Source: Listeria fleischmannii subsp. fleischmannii LU2006-1
Lineage (GTDB): Bacteria; Bacillota; Bacilli; Lactobacillales; Listeriaceae
NCBI RefSeq assembly: GCF_000344175.1
Contig: NZ_ALWW01000008.1
Span: 39 to 64,038 of the forward strand
DNA length: 64,000 nt
Reading direction: 5' to 3'
The notes under the pieces were generated by a model, which saw only the letters and a program-made list of their open reading frames with translations, was not told where the DNA came from and ran no database searches. Shown here one piece after another: positions 38,032 through 47,200 of this stretch; within the stretch, counting starts at the first letter, position 1; the number at the start of each line of letters is the position of its first letter. A program made the translations under genes and the position numbers.

Positions 38032-38076
38032 AAAAAAGGCGTTAGGTTTCGTAATAGAAACTTAACGCCTTTTTTA
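38032..38076. terminator. Bidirectional terminator
   Basis: AAAAAAGGCGTTA / TAACGCCTTTTTT with an inner GTTTC/GAAAC stem and six-base loop, between the converging SDR gene and the minus-strand pair. Confidence 0.9.
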
Positions 38077-38108
38077 TTTACTGGGATTTATGTCCCAACC
38101 GCGTTTTT

Positions 38109-38318
38109 TTAACGGATACCTTTACTTGTTAAAAACCATGCAATTTGATTGGTGTTCACAAAATAAGTTAAGTCATACTTGGTTAATTCGATACATTTAA
38201 GTTCAAAAAGTGCCTTTAGTTCCTCATTTGTTAAATCTTGGATGGGAATACCATTGATTTTAGCGTCATCATCGAGGCGAATAGATTCGCCACTTGCCGT
38301 ATAAATTTCAATATACAA
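38109..38318 (-). CDS. Hypothetical protein, downstream partner of the coiled-coil gene
   Basis: 69 residues: a beta-rich start (MYIEIYTASGESIRLDDDAKINGIP) followed by a helical, acidic stretch (DLTNEELKALFELKCIELTKY). GGAGATG precedes the ATG. It begins three bases after the stop of the gene at 38322, so the two are co-transcribed. No family recognised. Confidence 0.62.
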   Translation of the reverse strand: MYIEIYTASGESIRLDDDAKINGIPIQDLTNEELKALFELKCIELTKYDLTYFVNTNQIAWFLTSKGIR

Positions 38319-38321
38319 AGT

Positions 38322-39240
38322 TTACATCTCCTCATAATTTTCTTTAAAAACACCTAATTTGTTTAAAGAAACGATGGATTCTTGTGTAAAAATAGGAAGT
38401 GCGCTGATTTGATCCATTTCTGAGGTGAAAACAAATTTGGCGATTAGGGAAACTAATTTTTGAAATTCTACTGTCATTGTCTCATTTTGTTGGCGCAAAT
38501 AGAAGTTTTCTTTCTCAAGTTCTTGGGTTTTATTTTGTAGCCTTTGATATTTCCGGTCGAGTTCATCTTTTTGAATAGTTAAACTTGATAAGGAGTAAAT
38601 ACTTTTAAGCAAGTTATAGACGCTACTATAATCGCCATCACGCTCACTTAAAAGTTGGACATTACTTTTCATGCCGGAAAGTAAATCAATTAAATTTTTT
38701 TCTGCGTTTTTATCAAAATTCTTTTTTCCTTTTAAAGTTGCGTCAGAGGGGATGCCTGTGACCACTTGTCCAAAAATATTTCTTTTTTCTTTTGTTGCAT
38801 TTTTTTCAGATTTCCGTTTGCGGCCTGGTTTATTCTTAGGAATGTCTTCAAAGGAGATAATGTTTTTTTTGAGCTTATAATAGGTATTTTGAAGCTGACT
38901 AGGTGTTTTTGGGAAAATATTTAAATCATTTAAACTAAGCATTTCAGAGATATCCATAACTTTCATGCCACATGAAGCTGCTAATTGATAACACTTGTTT
39001 AATAATGTGAGTTCAATTTTGAGCCAACTAAGATTAGAATGCATATATTTTTCAATTCCACCACGATTTTCAACTTCCTGGTAAAAGTTTTTTATCATTT
39101 GAAAAACATCTTGTGCATCCGTTTCGCTTATGCCAGCTTTTAGAGCTACTTTTTTAATTTCTTTATTGGGGTTTGTAGTGGGTATTTTCAACCTGTTTTT
39201 TTATTTCTGTAAGCAATTTTCCTATTTCTGTACTAGGCAT
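38322..39240 (-). CDS. Unknown protein with GRKRK motif and long coiled coil (probable frameshift near the start)
   Basis: The clear frame is 38322-39191 (289 residues, TTG start without a ribosome site). Upstream, ATG 39240 with GAGAGGT gives MPSTEIGKLLTEIKKQVENTHYK and then stops; removing one base from the C4 run at about 39163-39166 joins it to PNKEIKKVALKAGIS. I therefore think the true start is 39240. Features: helical N-terminal domain (1-110), the basic GRKRKSEKN patch (~125), and a coiled coil (~205-260: LDRKYQRLQNKTQELEKENF). This looks like a nucleic-acid binding or replication/partition-type accessory protein, but I do not recognise a family. Confidence 0.6.
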
Positions 39241-39656
39241 AGAATCACATACCTCTCGATATTATTGTTAACGATAATTCTGTTAAATTCATAATAACAG
39301 CAAAGGAATAAAGTGTAAAGCGCCTTTAAGTGGGTTTAAAAGCATCTGAAATTACGAATTGTTTTTTGTGAAATAAAAAAATAAATATATAAAAAGAAAG
39401 TATTAATAGTATTTTATTCATTGTATAATCAGCGTTTTTCATTTTTTGTTTTAAAATTTTTTTTAAAAAAAAACGTGAACTTTTGCGATAGATAGGAGTT
39501 CATTATCTTAATTATAAATATTACAAATTATTGACAATTTTTATAAAAACTCATCATTTTAATAGCGGTTAGAAAAGAACTCGCTTTATAAGCTCCTTAA
39601 AAATTAAAAAAATGAAACGTAGTGCTAAAAGAAATGTGAGATTGGTCTATTATTGG
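39241..39656. other. AT-rich intergenic region
   Basis: About 415 bases without an ORF of note, between divergent transcripts. A short inverted repeat GTTAACGATAATTCTGTTAA lies at about 39268-39287, near the expected promoter of the minus-strand gene. I see nothing else that can be supported. Confidence 0.4.
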
Positions 39657-39687
39657 TTGACGTGTATAGTAGGGAGTGCGGTAAACT
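39657..39687 (+). promoter_or_regulatory. MerR-type promoter with 19-base spacer
   Basis: TTGACG (39657-39662) and TAAACT (39682-39687) are 19 bases apart, the over-long spacing that MerR activators correct by DNA distortion. The spacer is only weakly palindromic. Confidence 0.5.
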
Positions 39688-39708
39688 AGATGGTGAGGAG
39701 ATGATTAA

Positions 39709-40101
39709 ATGAATATAAAAAAGGTGAGCGAAATCACGGGTGTTTCGGCGGATACGATACGATATTATGAGCGTATTGGTTTAATTGCACCTGTGCGGCG
39801 AAATCAAAATGGAGTGCGGGAATTTGACGAGGAGGACATTCGCTGGATTACCTTTAGTCGTCAGATGAGAAATGCTGGTCTTTCAATTGAATCATTGGTA
39901 GAGTATTTATCGTTATTTCGGCAAGGTGATGAGACGGTTGACGCAAGAATAGCTTTAATCCGTACACAAAAAGAGGAATTAGAGGCGAAGGCAGCAGAAC
40001 TTTCTGAGGCGATTCATCGTTTGCAGTTTAAGCTTGATAATTACGGGCATGTACAGCAGGCGGAGAGCAGATTACGAGATTTTGATGTAAACAGGGTTTA
40101 G
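39709..40101 (+). CDS. MerR-family regulator (first of a tandem pair)
   Basis: 130 residues. Winged helix: IKKVSEITGVSADTIRYYERIGLIAPVRRNQNGVREFDEEDIRWI (positions 2-47), then helices and an antiparallel coiled coil (80-115). There is no cysteine, so it is the AdhR/TipA-like (aldehyde or small-molecule) rather than the metal branch. It is clearly paralogous to the next gene. GGTGAGGAG precedes the ATG. It has its own promoter and a short terminator. Confidence 0.9.
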   Translation: MNIKKVSEITGVSADTIRYYERIGLIAPVRRNQNGVREFDEEDIRWITFSRQMRNAGLSIESLVEYLSLFRQGDETVDARIALIRTQKEELEAKAAELSEAIHRLQFKLDNYGHVQQAESRLRDFDVNRV

Positions 40102-40115
40102 GCTCTGTTTTTTTT
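40090..40115 (+). terminator. Terminator after the first merR gene
   Basis: AACAGGG (40090-40096) pairs with CTCTGTT (40103-40109) followed by a T run. It overlaps the 3' end of the gene. Confidence 0.65.
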
Positions 40116-40126
40116 GCATAAAAAGC

Positions 40127-40157
40127 TTGACTTGGAGTTCACTTCAAGCTTTATTCT
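40127..40157 (+). promoter_or_regulatory. MerR operator-promoter of the merR-aldo/keto reductase unit
   Basis: TTGACT (40127-40132) and TATTCT (40152-40157) are separated by exactly 19 bases. The spacer is a dyad: AAGCTTGA (40123-40130) mirrored by TCAAGCTT (40144-40151), with inner AGTTCACT. The layout matches AdhR-type operators of Bacillus. This is strong evidence that the MerR protein at 40197 regulates its own operon. Confidence 0.78.
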
Positions 40158-40196
40158 TAAAATGTAAGTGAAATTTAATTTTGGGGTGAAGAGTCA

Positions 40197-40550
40197 ATGA
40201 ATATTTCAGAAGTAAGTCGAGAAAAAGATATTTCAGCCGATACCATTCGTTATTATGAACGAATTGGTCTTATTCCTCCAGTTAAACGAACAAGCGGAGG
40301 GATTCGTGATTTTGATGAAGAAGATATGCGGTGGATTGATTTCGCAAAGTGCATGCGCGGTGCTGGTTTATCCATCGAGAGTTTGATTGAGTATATTAAA
40401 CTGTACGGCGAAGGCGAACATACTAATTTAGCTAGAAAAAACCTTCTAATGGAAGAAAGTGAGAAATTAGAAGCTAAAATGAATGAACTTAGCGCAGCAC
40501 ACACGCGCTTAAAAATGAAAATTGAACATTACGATGAATTACTGAAGTAA
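40197..40550 (+). CDS. MerR-family regulator (second of pair, AdhR-like)
   Basis: 117 residues: HTH ISEVSREKDISADTIRYYERIGLIPPVKRTSGGIRDFDEEDMRWIDF then coiled coil. One cysteine at FAKCMRGAGLSIESLIEY is in the position of the reactive cysteine of AdhR, which senses formaldehyde and methylglyoxal. GGGGTGAAG precedes the ATG. The aldo/keto reductase gene follows 15 bases later, fitting an aldehyde-stress operon (inference). Confidence 0.9.
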   Translation: MNISEVSREKDISADTIRYYERIGLIPPVKRTSGGIRDFDEEDMRWIDFAKCMRGAGLSIESLIEYIKLYGEGEHTNLARKNLLMEESEKLEAKMNELSAAHTRLKMKIEHYDELLK

Positions 40551-40565
40551 AAGGGAGGCATTAAA

Positions 40566-41561
40566 ATGGAATATGTGAAATTTGGAAATACTGGGATGGA
40601 CGTATCTAAAATTTGTTTAGGGACCATGGGGTTTGGCGATGCGGACAAATGGATTCACAAATGGGTGCTAGATGAGGCGAAAAGCCGTGACGTCATAAAA
40701 AAAGCGCTCGATTTAGGAATTAACTTTTTTGACACAGCCAATATTTACTCTTATGGGGAAAGCGAAAAAATTGTTGGGCGTGCACTAAAAGATTTTTCAA
40801 ACCGCGATGATATTGTACTTGCGACAAAAGTGCACCAAACAATGCGAGAAGGTCGTCCAAATAGTGGTGGACTTTCCCGAAAAGAAATTTTAGCAGAAAT
40901 TGACCATAGTTTAAAACGGCTTGAAACCGATTATGTCGATGTATATATTATTCACAGGTTTGATCAGTTTACACCGATTGAAGAAACAATGGGAGCATTG
41001 CATGATGTCGTGAAGTCTGGCAAAGCCCGTTATATCGGCGCAAGTGCGATGTACGCTTGGCAATTTCAAAAAGCGCAGCGTGTGGCAGAACAAAATGGCT
41101 TCACTAAATTTGTTTCCATGCAAAATCATTACAATTTAATTTACCGAGAAGAGGAACGGGAAATGATCCCATTTTGTAAAGACGAAAAAATCGCCTTAAC
41201 CCCTTACAGTCCGCTCGCATCTGGCCGACTAACGCGTGATATTTCTGAAACAACTGCGCGTTCCAAAACGGATACCATTCAAAGCTCGAAATATGATGGC
41301 ATGATAGAATCCGATAAAGCGGTCATTGAACGAGTAGCTAATCTCGCGAATGAATATGCAGTTACACGCGATCAACTAGCGCTTGCTTGGCTACTAAACA
41401 AACCTGAAATTACAGCTCCTATTATAGGGGCGCAAAAAATTACGCATTTAGAAAGAGCAGTTTCTGCGCTTGATTTGCAACTTACAAATGGCGACATGAG
41501 CTTCTTAGAGGAACTATACCTACCTCATCCCGTTGTTGGAGCACTGTCTAATCAGCAATAA
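40566..41561 (+). CDS. Aldo/keto reductase
   Basis: 331-residue NADPH-dependent oxidoreductase with a TIM-barrel fold. Catalytic tetrad visible: Asp in NFFDTANIYSYG with its Tyr, Lys in VLATKVH, and His in YIIHRFDQ. The NADPH site is PYSPLASGRLTR and PIIGAQKITHLE. It probably detoxifies aldehydes under control of the MerR gene before it. GGGAGG precedes the ATG. An unusual repeat follows directly. Confidence 0.92.
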   Translation: MEYVKFGNTGMDVSKICLGTMGFGDADKWIHKWVLDEAKSRDVIKKALDLGINFFDTANIYSYGESEKIVGRALKDFSNRDDIVLATKVHQTMREGRPNSGGLSRKEILAEIDHSLKRLETDYVDVYIIHRFDQFTPIEETMGALHDVVKSGKARYIGASAMYAWQFQKAQRVAEQNGFTKFVSMQNHYNLIYREEEREMIPFCKDEKIALTPYSPLASGRLTRDISETTARSKTDTIQSSKYDGMIESDKAVIERVANLANEYAVTRDQLALAWLLNKPEITAPIIGAQKITHLERAVSALDLQLTNGDMSFLEELYLPHPVVGALSNQQ

Positions 41562-41564
41562 TTT

Positions 41565-41588
41565 TAAAAAACTACCTTCTAGGTAGTT
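41565..41588 (+). terminator. Terminator, left copy of duplicated stem-loop
   Basis: AACTACC (41570-41576) with GGTAGTT (41582-41588). It lies a few bases after the aldo/keto reductase stop. The same hairpin recurs at 41765-41788 on the other side of the repeat element. Confidence 0.75.
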
Positions 41589-41589
41589 T

Positions 41590-41763
41590 CAGACTGCTGA
41601 CAAACGGCAATCTTCGTCGTTAGTGCCTCCGTTCCGGTGCTCACGTACTCGAGTACGCTCCGCTCCGGTACTCGGCCCTGCTAGAATCTCACCATTTATC
41701 AGCAGTCCGATTTTGGCGTGCGTCGTTTTGTTTTGCGTAAACTTTGCGTTTTTCTACAAGCCG
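41590..41763. repeat. ~174-bp palindromic repeat element, copy 1
   Basis: Outer arms CAGACTGCTGACAAA (41590-41604) and TTTATCAGCAGTCCG (41695-41709) are inverted. Between them is a GC-richer segment with CACGTACTCGAGTACG (41643-41658). A T-rich right part (41710-41763) follows. Copy 2 at 55199-55373 matches along the whole length with about 16 differences by eye. It has no coding capacity. The layout resembles the EFAR miniature elements of Enterococcus faecalis, which target stem-loops. Confidence 0.8.
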
Positions 41764-41764
41764 A

Positions 41765-41788
41765 AACTACCTTCTGGGTAGTTTTTTT
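41765..41788 (+). terminator. Terminator, right copy of duplicated stem-loop
   Basis: AACTACC (41765-41771) with GGTAGTT (41777-41783) and seven T. It repeats the left hairpin with one changed loop base. Confidence 0.82.
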
Positions 41789-41798
41789 ATTTAGATAC

Positions 41799-41850
41799 TT
41801 GACAGTTAGAAATCTAACTATTATAATCACTATGTTAATTAGAATTCTAA
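41799..41850 (+). promoter_or_regulatory. Promoter and two MarR operators of the marR-MATE unit
   Basis: TTGACA (41799-41804), a 17-base spacer, and TATAAT (41822-41827): a consensus sigma-A promoter. The spacer holds the palindrome GTTAGAAATCTAAC (41805-41818), and a second copy, TTAGAATTCTAA (41839-41850), lies just downstream. Two near-identical palindromes on the promoter are typical of MarR autorepression. Confidence 0.8.
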
Positions 41851-41874
41851 CTAAACGAAAATGAGGTTATGTTT

Positions 41875-42306
41875 ATGGAAAAAGATGTGTACACACCATT
41901 ATCTAATTTAGTTCGAGAAATTACTATTCGAACCAAGCAACAAGCTGACGAGCGACTTGCTGAACTTGGCTTAAATGCCGCCCAAGGTCGTATGATAGGT
42001 TATATTTATGGGCATCAAGAGGAAGGCGTTATTCAAAAAGATTTGGCAGAGGTTTTTCAGCGGCGCGGTGCGAGTATCTCTAGTATGCTCCGGGGTCTAG
42101 AGGAAAAAGGTTATATTGAACGCGTTAGGCCGGCTGGAAATGAACGTCAAAAAAATCTTTTTGTCCTTGAAAAAGGCGTTCGCCTTATTGATGAATTTAA
42201 TGCCAATTTTTTAGCTGTTGAGGAAAGCTTAAAAGCAGGACTCACACCTCAAGAAGTCGAGACATTAATTGCTCTTTTAACCAAAGTACGCAACCATTTA
42301 CTTTAA
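41875..42306 (+). CDS. MarR-family repressor
   Basis: 143 residues. Winged helix: QKDLAEVFQRRGASISSMLRGLEEKGYIERVRPAGNERQKNLFVLEKGV, with dimerisation helices at both ends. ATG 41875 has GAGG eight bases upstream; the in-frame ATG at 41869 is too close. It overlaps closely with the MATE gene, which it probably represses; drug or toxic ligand release is inferred. Confidence 0.9.
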   Translation: MEKDVYTPLSNLVREITIRTKQQADERLAELGLNAAQGRMIGYIYGHQEEGVIQKDLAEVFQRRGASISSMLRGLEEKGYIERVRPAGNERQKNLFVLEKGVRLIDEFNANFLAVEESLKAGLTPQEVETLIALLTKVRNHLL

Positions 42307-42325
42307 TTTGAAAGAAGTGTTTGTG

Positions 42326-43689
42326 TTGAAAAAATTATCAGATCAATATTATTTAGAAGAAGCGCCGATTAGAAAAATGATGATGCACTTGTCGATTCCG
42401 ATGATGATTGGAATGTCTGTTGGAACGATTTATAACGTGATTAATGCGTATTTTATCGGGATGCTTCACAATACGCATATGATGTCAGCCATTACGTTAG
42501 GACTACCGATTTTTACAGTCCTTATGGCGCTAGGCAATGTGTTTGGTGTTGGTGGTGGGACCTTTATTACGCGTCTTATTAGCCAAAATGAAACGGAACG
42601 CGCTAAAAAAATTGCGGGCTACACGTTTTATGGCAGTTTGATTTCGGGGATTTTATTTGCGATTCTCGCCTTCTTTATCGTTGACCCTGTTGTAAGTGGA
42701 CTAGGCGCGGACCAGATGACCTACCTTTTTACCAAACAATATGTTCTTATGCTTTCATCTGCTGGATTCATGATTATTGTGAACTTTGCGCTTGAACAAC
42801 TCGTTCGGGCACTGGGGGCTTCCAAAGAGTCGATGTATGGCATTTTTATCGCCACCGGGCTAAGCCTGATTCTTGACCCACTTCTTATTTTGGGATTCGG
42901 ATGGCACGTGGCAGGGGCTGCGCTCGCAATGGCGCTTTCCAATTTAGGGTCAGCCGTTTACTACATCTATTTTTTGGAAAAAAGGAGTACGGCGCTGTCG
43001 GGTTTTATGAAGCATTTCTTCCTATCAGTTCGCGAACAATTGGAAATTTATAAAATTGGGATGGCGGAGTTATTCCAGTCTGCCTTTATGATTGTATCTA
43101 CCTTACTTTTAAACCATTTTGCGATTTTTTACGGGGACGATGTTGTAGCTGGTTTCGGAATTGCCCTTCGTATCGTTCAAATACCAGAGTTTTTAACGAT
43201 GGGTTTATTTTTAGGTTTGATTCCTATTTTTTTGCTTTTAACTACGGGAAACCGAATTTTAAACGGTTAAAAGAGGGAATTAAAGCAGCTAGCGGTTGGA
43301 TTGCTGCCATTTCCATTTTGTTTGTTGGTATTGTTTATATTTTCCGAACACCAATTTTTGCGCTATTTACAGAAGACAAGGAATTATTAAGTGTTGGAAC
43401 TCTCATTTTAGTGGCGATGCTAATTTCCGCTTTATTCAATGGTTTTGCAGGCTTATTTATGGGGATTTTCCAAGCAACTGGTCAAGGGATACCAACAACA
43501 ATATTAGCTGTTTTACAAGGTGTGCTTTATATTCCGATTATTTTTATTTTGCATATGACATTTGGCTTGCAAGGTGTGATTTGGTCGATGACGGTAACGG
43601 AAATAATCACTTGCCTAGTTGGCGTTATTTTGTTCATTCCCTTCCTGTTTCGATTAAATAAAAAGTCAATAGCGGCTCATGAAGCTTAG
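42326..43689 (+). CDS. MATE-family multidrug efflux transporter (one frameshift)
   Basis: ~455 residues, twelve membrane segments in two halves. Family signatures: IPMMIGMSVGTIYNVINAYFIG, FGVGGGTFITRLI, FALEQLVRALGASKESM, and in the second half PIFAFNYGKPNFKR. The frame breaks in a T7 run near 43226-43232; with five (or eight) T the normal P-I-x-A-F-N-Y-G motif is restored and reading continues to 43689. TTG 42326 follows AAAGAAGTG. Directly downstream of its likely repressor. Confidence 0.85.
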
Positions 43690-43714
43690 GAATCATAGAT
43701 TTCTAAGTTTTTTA
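43685..43714 (+). terminator. Terminator after the MATE gene
   Basis: CTTAG-AATC pairs with GATT-CTAAG (one bulged base on each side), followed by six T. It starts at the stop codon. Confidence 0.75.
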
Positions 43715-44281
43715 TTTTGAAAAATGGGTCATTCATATATAAATGGTATCTCTAGATGTTGTGGGGAGGCTATTTTGCTTTTTTAGGTTGTGTACAAATT
43801 TTATATAAAAGCTCTCTCTAATTTGAATAAAAGATAGTTCAGTATTGTAGTGTGATTCTATTTTAATATGAAGAAATAGCCCTTTTTCTTGTTTATTTTC
43901 CTCGATTTTAAGATAGTCATAAAATGTAACAAATTGTTCACAAATAAGAGGGGTTTTTAGATAAACCTTTTTTTATCGATATTTAAAAATCAAATGAAAT
44001 GTTCTACAATAAGTTTTGGCTATTGAATGTTACAGTGTCTATCGGCTCAAAAAAGGAAATTCTAAATGAGTGTTGACTATCTAAGACATACCACTAGCAC
44101 ACAATGTATAAGAACGAAGAACTTTTTATACAGAAAAATCAATTATGTATTCACATGTCTAAGCTTAAAATAAAATGAGTTGACGACATGTATCATATAG
44201 AACTTCCTTAGGAAAGAGGTTCTAAAATCCAAAAAGGAAATCCTAATGAAATACACTAAAACTTAAAGGAGATTTTACTTT
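43715..44281. other. Long leader/intergenic region before the Ig-repeat protein gene
   Basis: 567 bases. A small hairpin GGTTT/AAACC with seven T lies at 43952-43974. Two short ORFs follow related Shine-Dalgarno contexts (AAAAAGGAAAT): a 35-codon frame at 44065-44172 and a six-codon one, MKYTKT, at 44246-44266 whose stop abuts the AAAGGAG of the big gene. I find no convincing -35/-10 pair. The sequence context repeat is real; a leader-peptide role is speculative. Confidence 0.4.
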
Positions 44282-47200
44282 ATGAACAAAAAATCAAAGT
44301 TAAAAAAGGTTACTATTGGTGCTGTTACAGCAACTGTTATCGCATCGACACTGGCTACAAGTATTCCGTTTAATGTGTTAACGGCAAAAGCATCAGAAAC
44401 TACAGAAACATCTACAACAAAAACAAATCAATTAGGCGCGTTACAAGCAACTTCTGAGAACGTACTTAAAAATACCGAGTTTAATGGTTTTGATCAGTGG
44501 TATCTGACATTCCCTTACACATCTATTACACATGATGGTTGGTATTGTACACAAGTTTCAGGTGCGTATGTGAATTCGTCCGTTAAACCATTCGGTGATG
44601 GCCAACTTGGATTATGGGCTGTAACAGATGTAGGGAATAGAGGAGAGTTAAATCAAGATGTTAAAACTATTCCAGGCCATCGTTACCGCTTTACGGCTTC
44701 AGTAAGTAATGAAAGTAACGGTTTGTATGCGGTGTCCGCATCTAGTGGTTCACGTAAAGTATATGATTCAGGATGGAGAGCTGCACCAGCTAATGCTGAG
44801 GCGACGATTACTGCGGATTCCGAAAACACAACGATTACGTTAAGTGGTTTTGGTACAAAGCAAACAAGAGTAGGATATGTTATCTTTTCTAATGTAAAAT
44901 TAGTAGATTTAGATGCTAATAATGTAGCAATTAATCCGCTAGATACTACAAGTACGGTCGCAAGTGGGAAAGCAAATCCACTAGCAACTGTTAACATTAC
45001 TGTAAATGGCAATGTGATTGGAACAGGAAAAGCAGATAGTAATGGGAATTATAGCATCACCATTCCTAAACAAGGTAAAGGGACTGTCGTAGTTGCAACA
45101 GATCCTGGAACAGGAACATCCGCTTCTACAACCGTGACACAAGGCACGATTCGTCAAACAACAATTCGTGAGCTAACAACTACAAGTCAAACGGTAAGTG
45201 GAACCGCAGAACCATATGCAAGTATGTTAGTAAGAAATGGTGCTGGCACATTAATCGCTTCTGGACAAGCAGATGGAAATGGGGCTTATAGCTTCACGAT
45301 TCCTGTCCAACGTTTTGATGATACGATTACAGCAACCGCTACAGTGGATAGCCAAACTTCTACTGCCAGCACTAAAGTAAAAGATGGTTCTACACCGAAT
45401 AGACCGACTCTAAATCCTGTAAGTGATACGGATACAACGGTTACAGGTACAGGAGCACCAGGCAATACGATTCGCGTTACAATTGGTGGGAATACGTACA
45501 CAGGACTAGTTGACCAAAACGGAAGCTACGCTGTTGTCATCCCCAAACAAAATGGTGGAACAAATATAGCAGTGGTGCAAGTGAATCCAAACAATCAGAA
45601 TGTGAGCCCACAAGCGACTGTAACAGTGAGTGATATGACATTAGCTAAGCCTGTGATTTCCGCGATTGCAGCAGGGGATACCAAAGTGACTGTGACAGGT
45701 GTGCCAAATGCGCTCATTACCCTAATCACACCAGACGGCGAGGAAACAGCAAAAGCGGCTGATGCAACAGGAAAAGCAACCTTTAACGTATACTCAGCTC
45801 CGGCAGGAAGCACATACAGAGCGACGCAAAAAGGAGCGAACGGAAAAGCAAGTCCAGTTGCTACAGCTGTTGTAGCTGCTCCTGTTGTGACAACCGGAAC
45901 GATTACAACCAAAGACTTCACACTTGGGAAAGATAGAAATATCGAAGGAACATATACAGGTGATGTGAAATCCTTCCGTATTACGATTGATGGAACGGTT
46001 TATACAGGCGGAACTATCAATGCTTCTGCCAAAACGTATGCTTTTTATGCGCTAGATAAGATTACAAAAACAGGTACTTTCAGGGTTGAAGGACTAGATG
46101 CAAGTGGGAAAGTCTTAGATACCAAAACAGGGACGATTGTATCAAATAATACACCTAACATTCCTGGAACAGGAACGGTTGTAGCTAATTCGTTTACGAT
46201 TCACCAAGATATCAACGTGACTGGAACGGTAACAGGTGATGTGAAATCTCTTGGTTTACTCTATGATGGAACTGAATATCGTGGTGGAACCGTGAACAGT
46301 AACGGAACTTTCTCCTTCTATGCGTTAAATACAATTAAAGATAAAACAAAATCTGCGGTGATGTACGGGTATGATAAGAATGGGAATCGTATTGCGACTT
46401 CTGCGATTACGTTATTTGATGCCCAAGATCCTGGCTCGATTGGAACAGGAACTGTTTCTGCAAACAACTTTGTCCTTGGTGTAGACCGAAACATTACAGG
46501 GAGCTATACAGGTGATGTAAAATCGCTTGGCGCTACAATCAATGGCGTAGAATATCGTGGCGGAACATTGAATAAAGATGGTACTTTTAATTTCTATGCG
46601 GTGGATAAAATTAAAAATACCACGGATTCCGTTGTGGTGAATGGCTATGATAAAGAAGGCAATCGTATTGCGACTTCAGCGATTAGCGTGACCAATATAA
46701 ATTCATCGGGTACGATTACACCGAATACGTACACAATTCCAACAGACAGAACATTAACAGCCACGTATACAGGCGATGTGAAATCTGTTAAAGTAACCAT
46801 CAATGGTACTGATTATGTGGGTGGTACTGTGTCTGGCGGACAAGTAAGTTTTTATGTTGGGGATAAAATTAAATCCGCAAGCGACATCGTGAAAATTACA
46901 GCGTATGATATGTCTGGCCAAATGTTAGATCAAAAACCGGTGGCAATTGCAAGTGCATCTGCAACAACAAAAGGAACTGTAACACCTAACCGTTTTACAG
47001 CTGGCCGAGATACGACCTTAACAGGTACGTATACCGATGATGTGAAGGCTGTAAAAGTATCGATTAATGGTACGATTTACTCAGGCGGTACGGTAGCAGG
47101 TGGTACGATTAGCTTCTATATTGGCAACAAAATTACGTCTTCTAGCGATGATGTGAAATTGTATGGATATGATGCTTTTGGAAAACAACTTGATGTGAAA

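Noticed and set aside
43952-43974. Riboswitch or attenuator before the Ig-repeat gene
   Set aside because: Only a five-base stem with a T run; no conserved aptamer-like core could be seen.
44683-45921. Minus-strand ORFs of 70-110 residues opposite the Ig-repeat gene
   Set aside because: They follow the repeat period of the plus-strand gene, a codon-bias effect, and lack ribosome sites.
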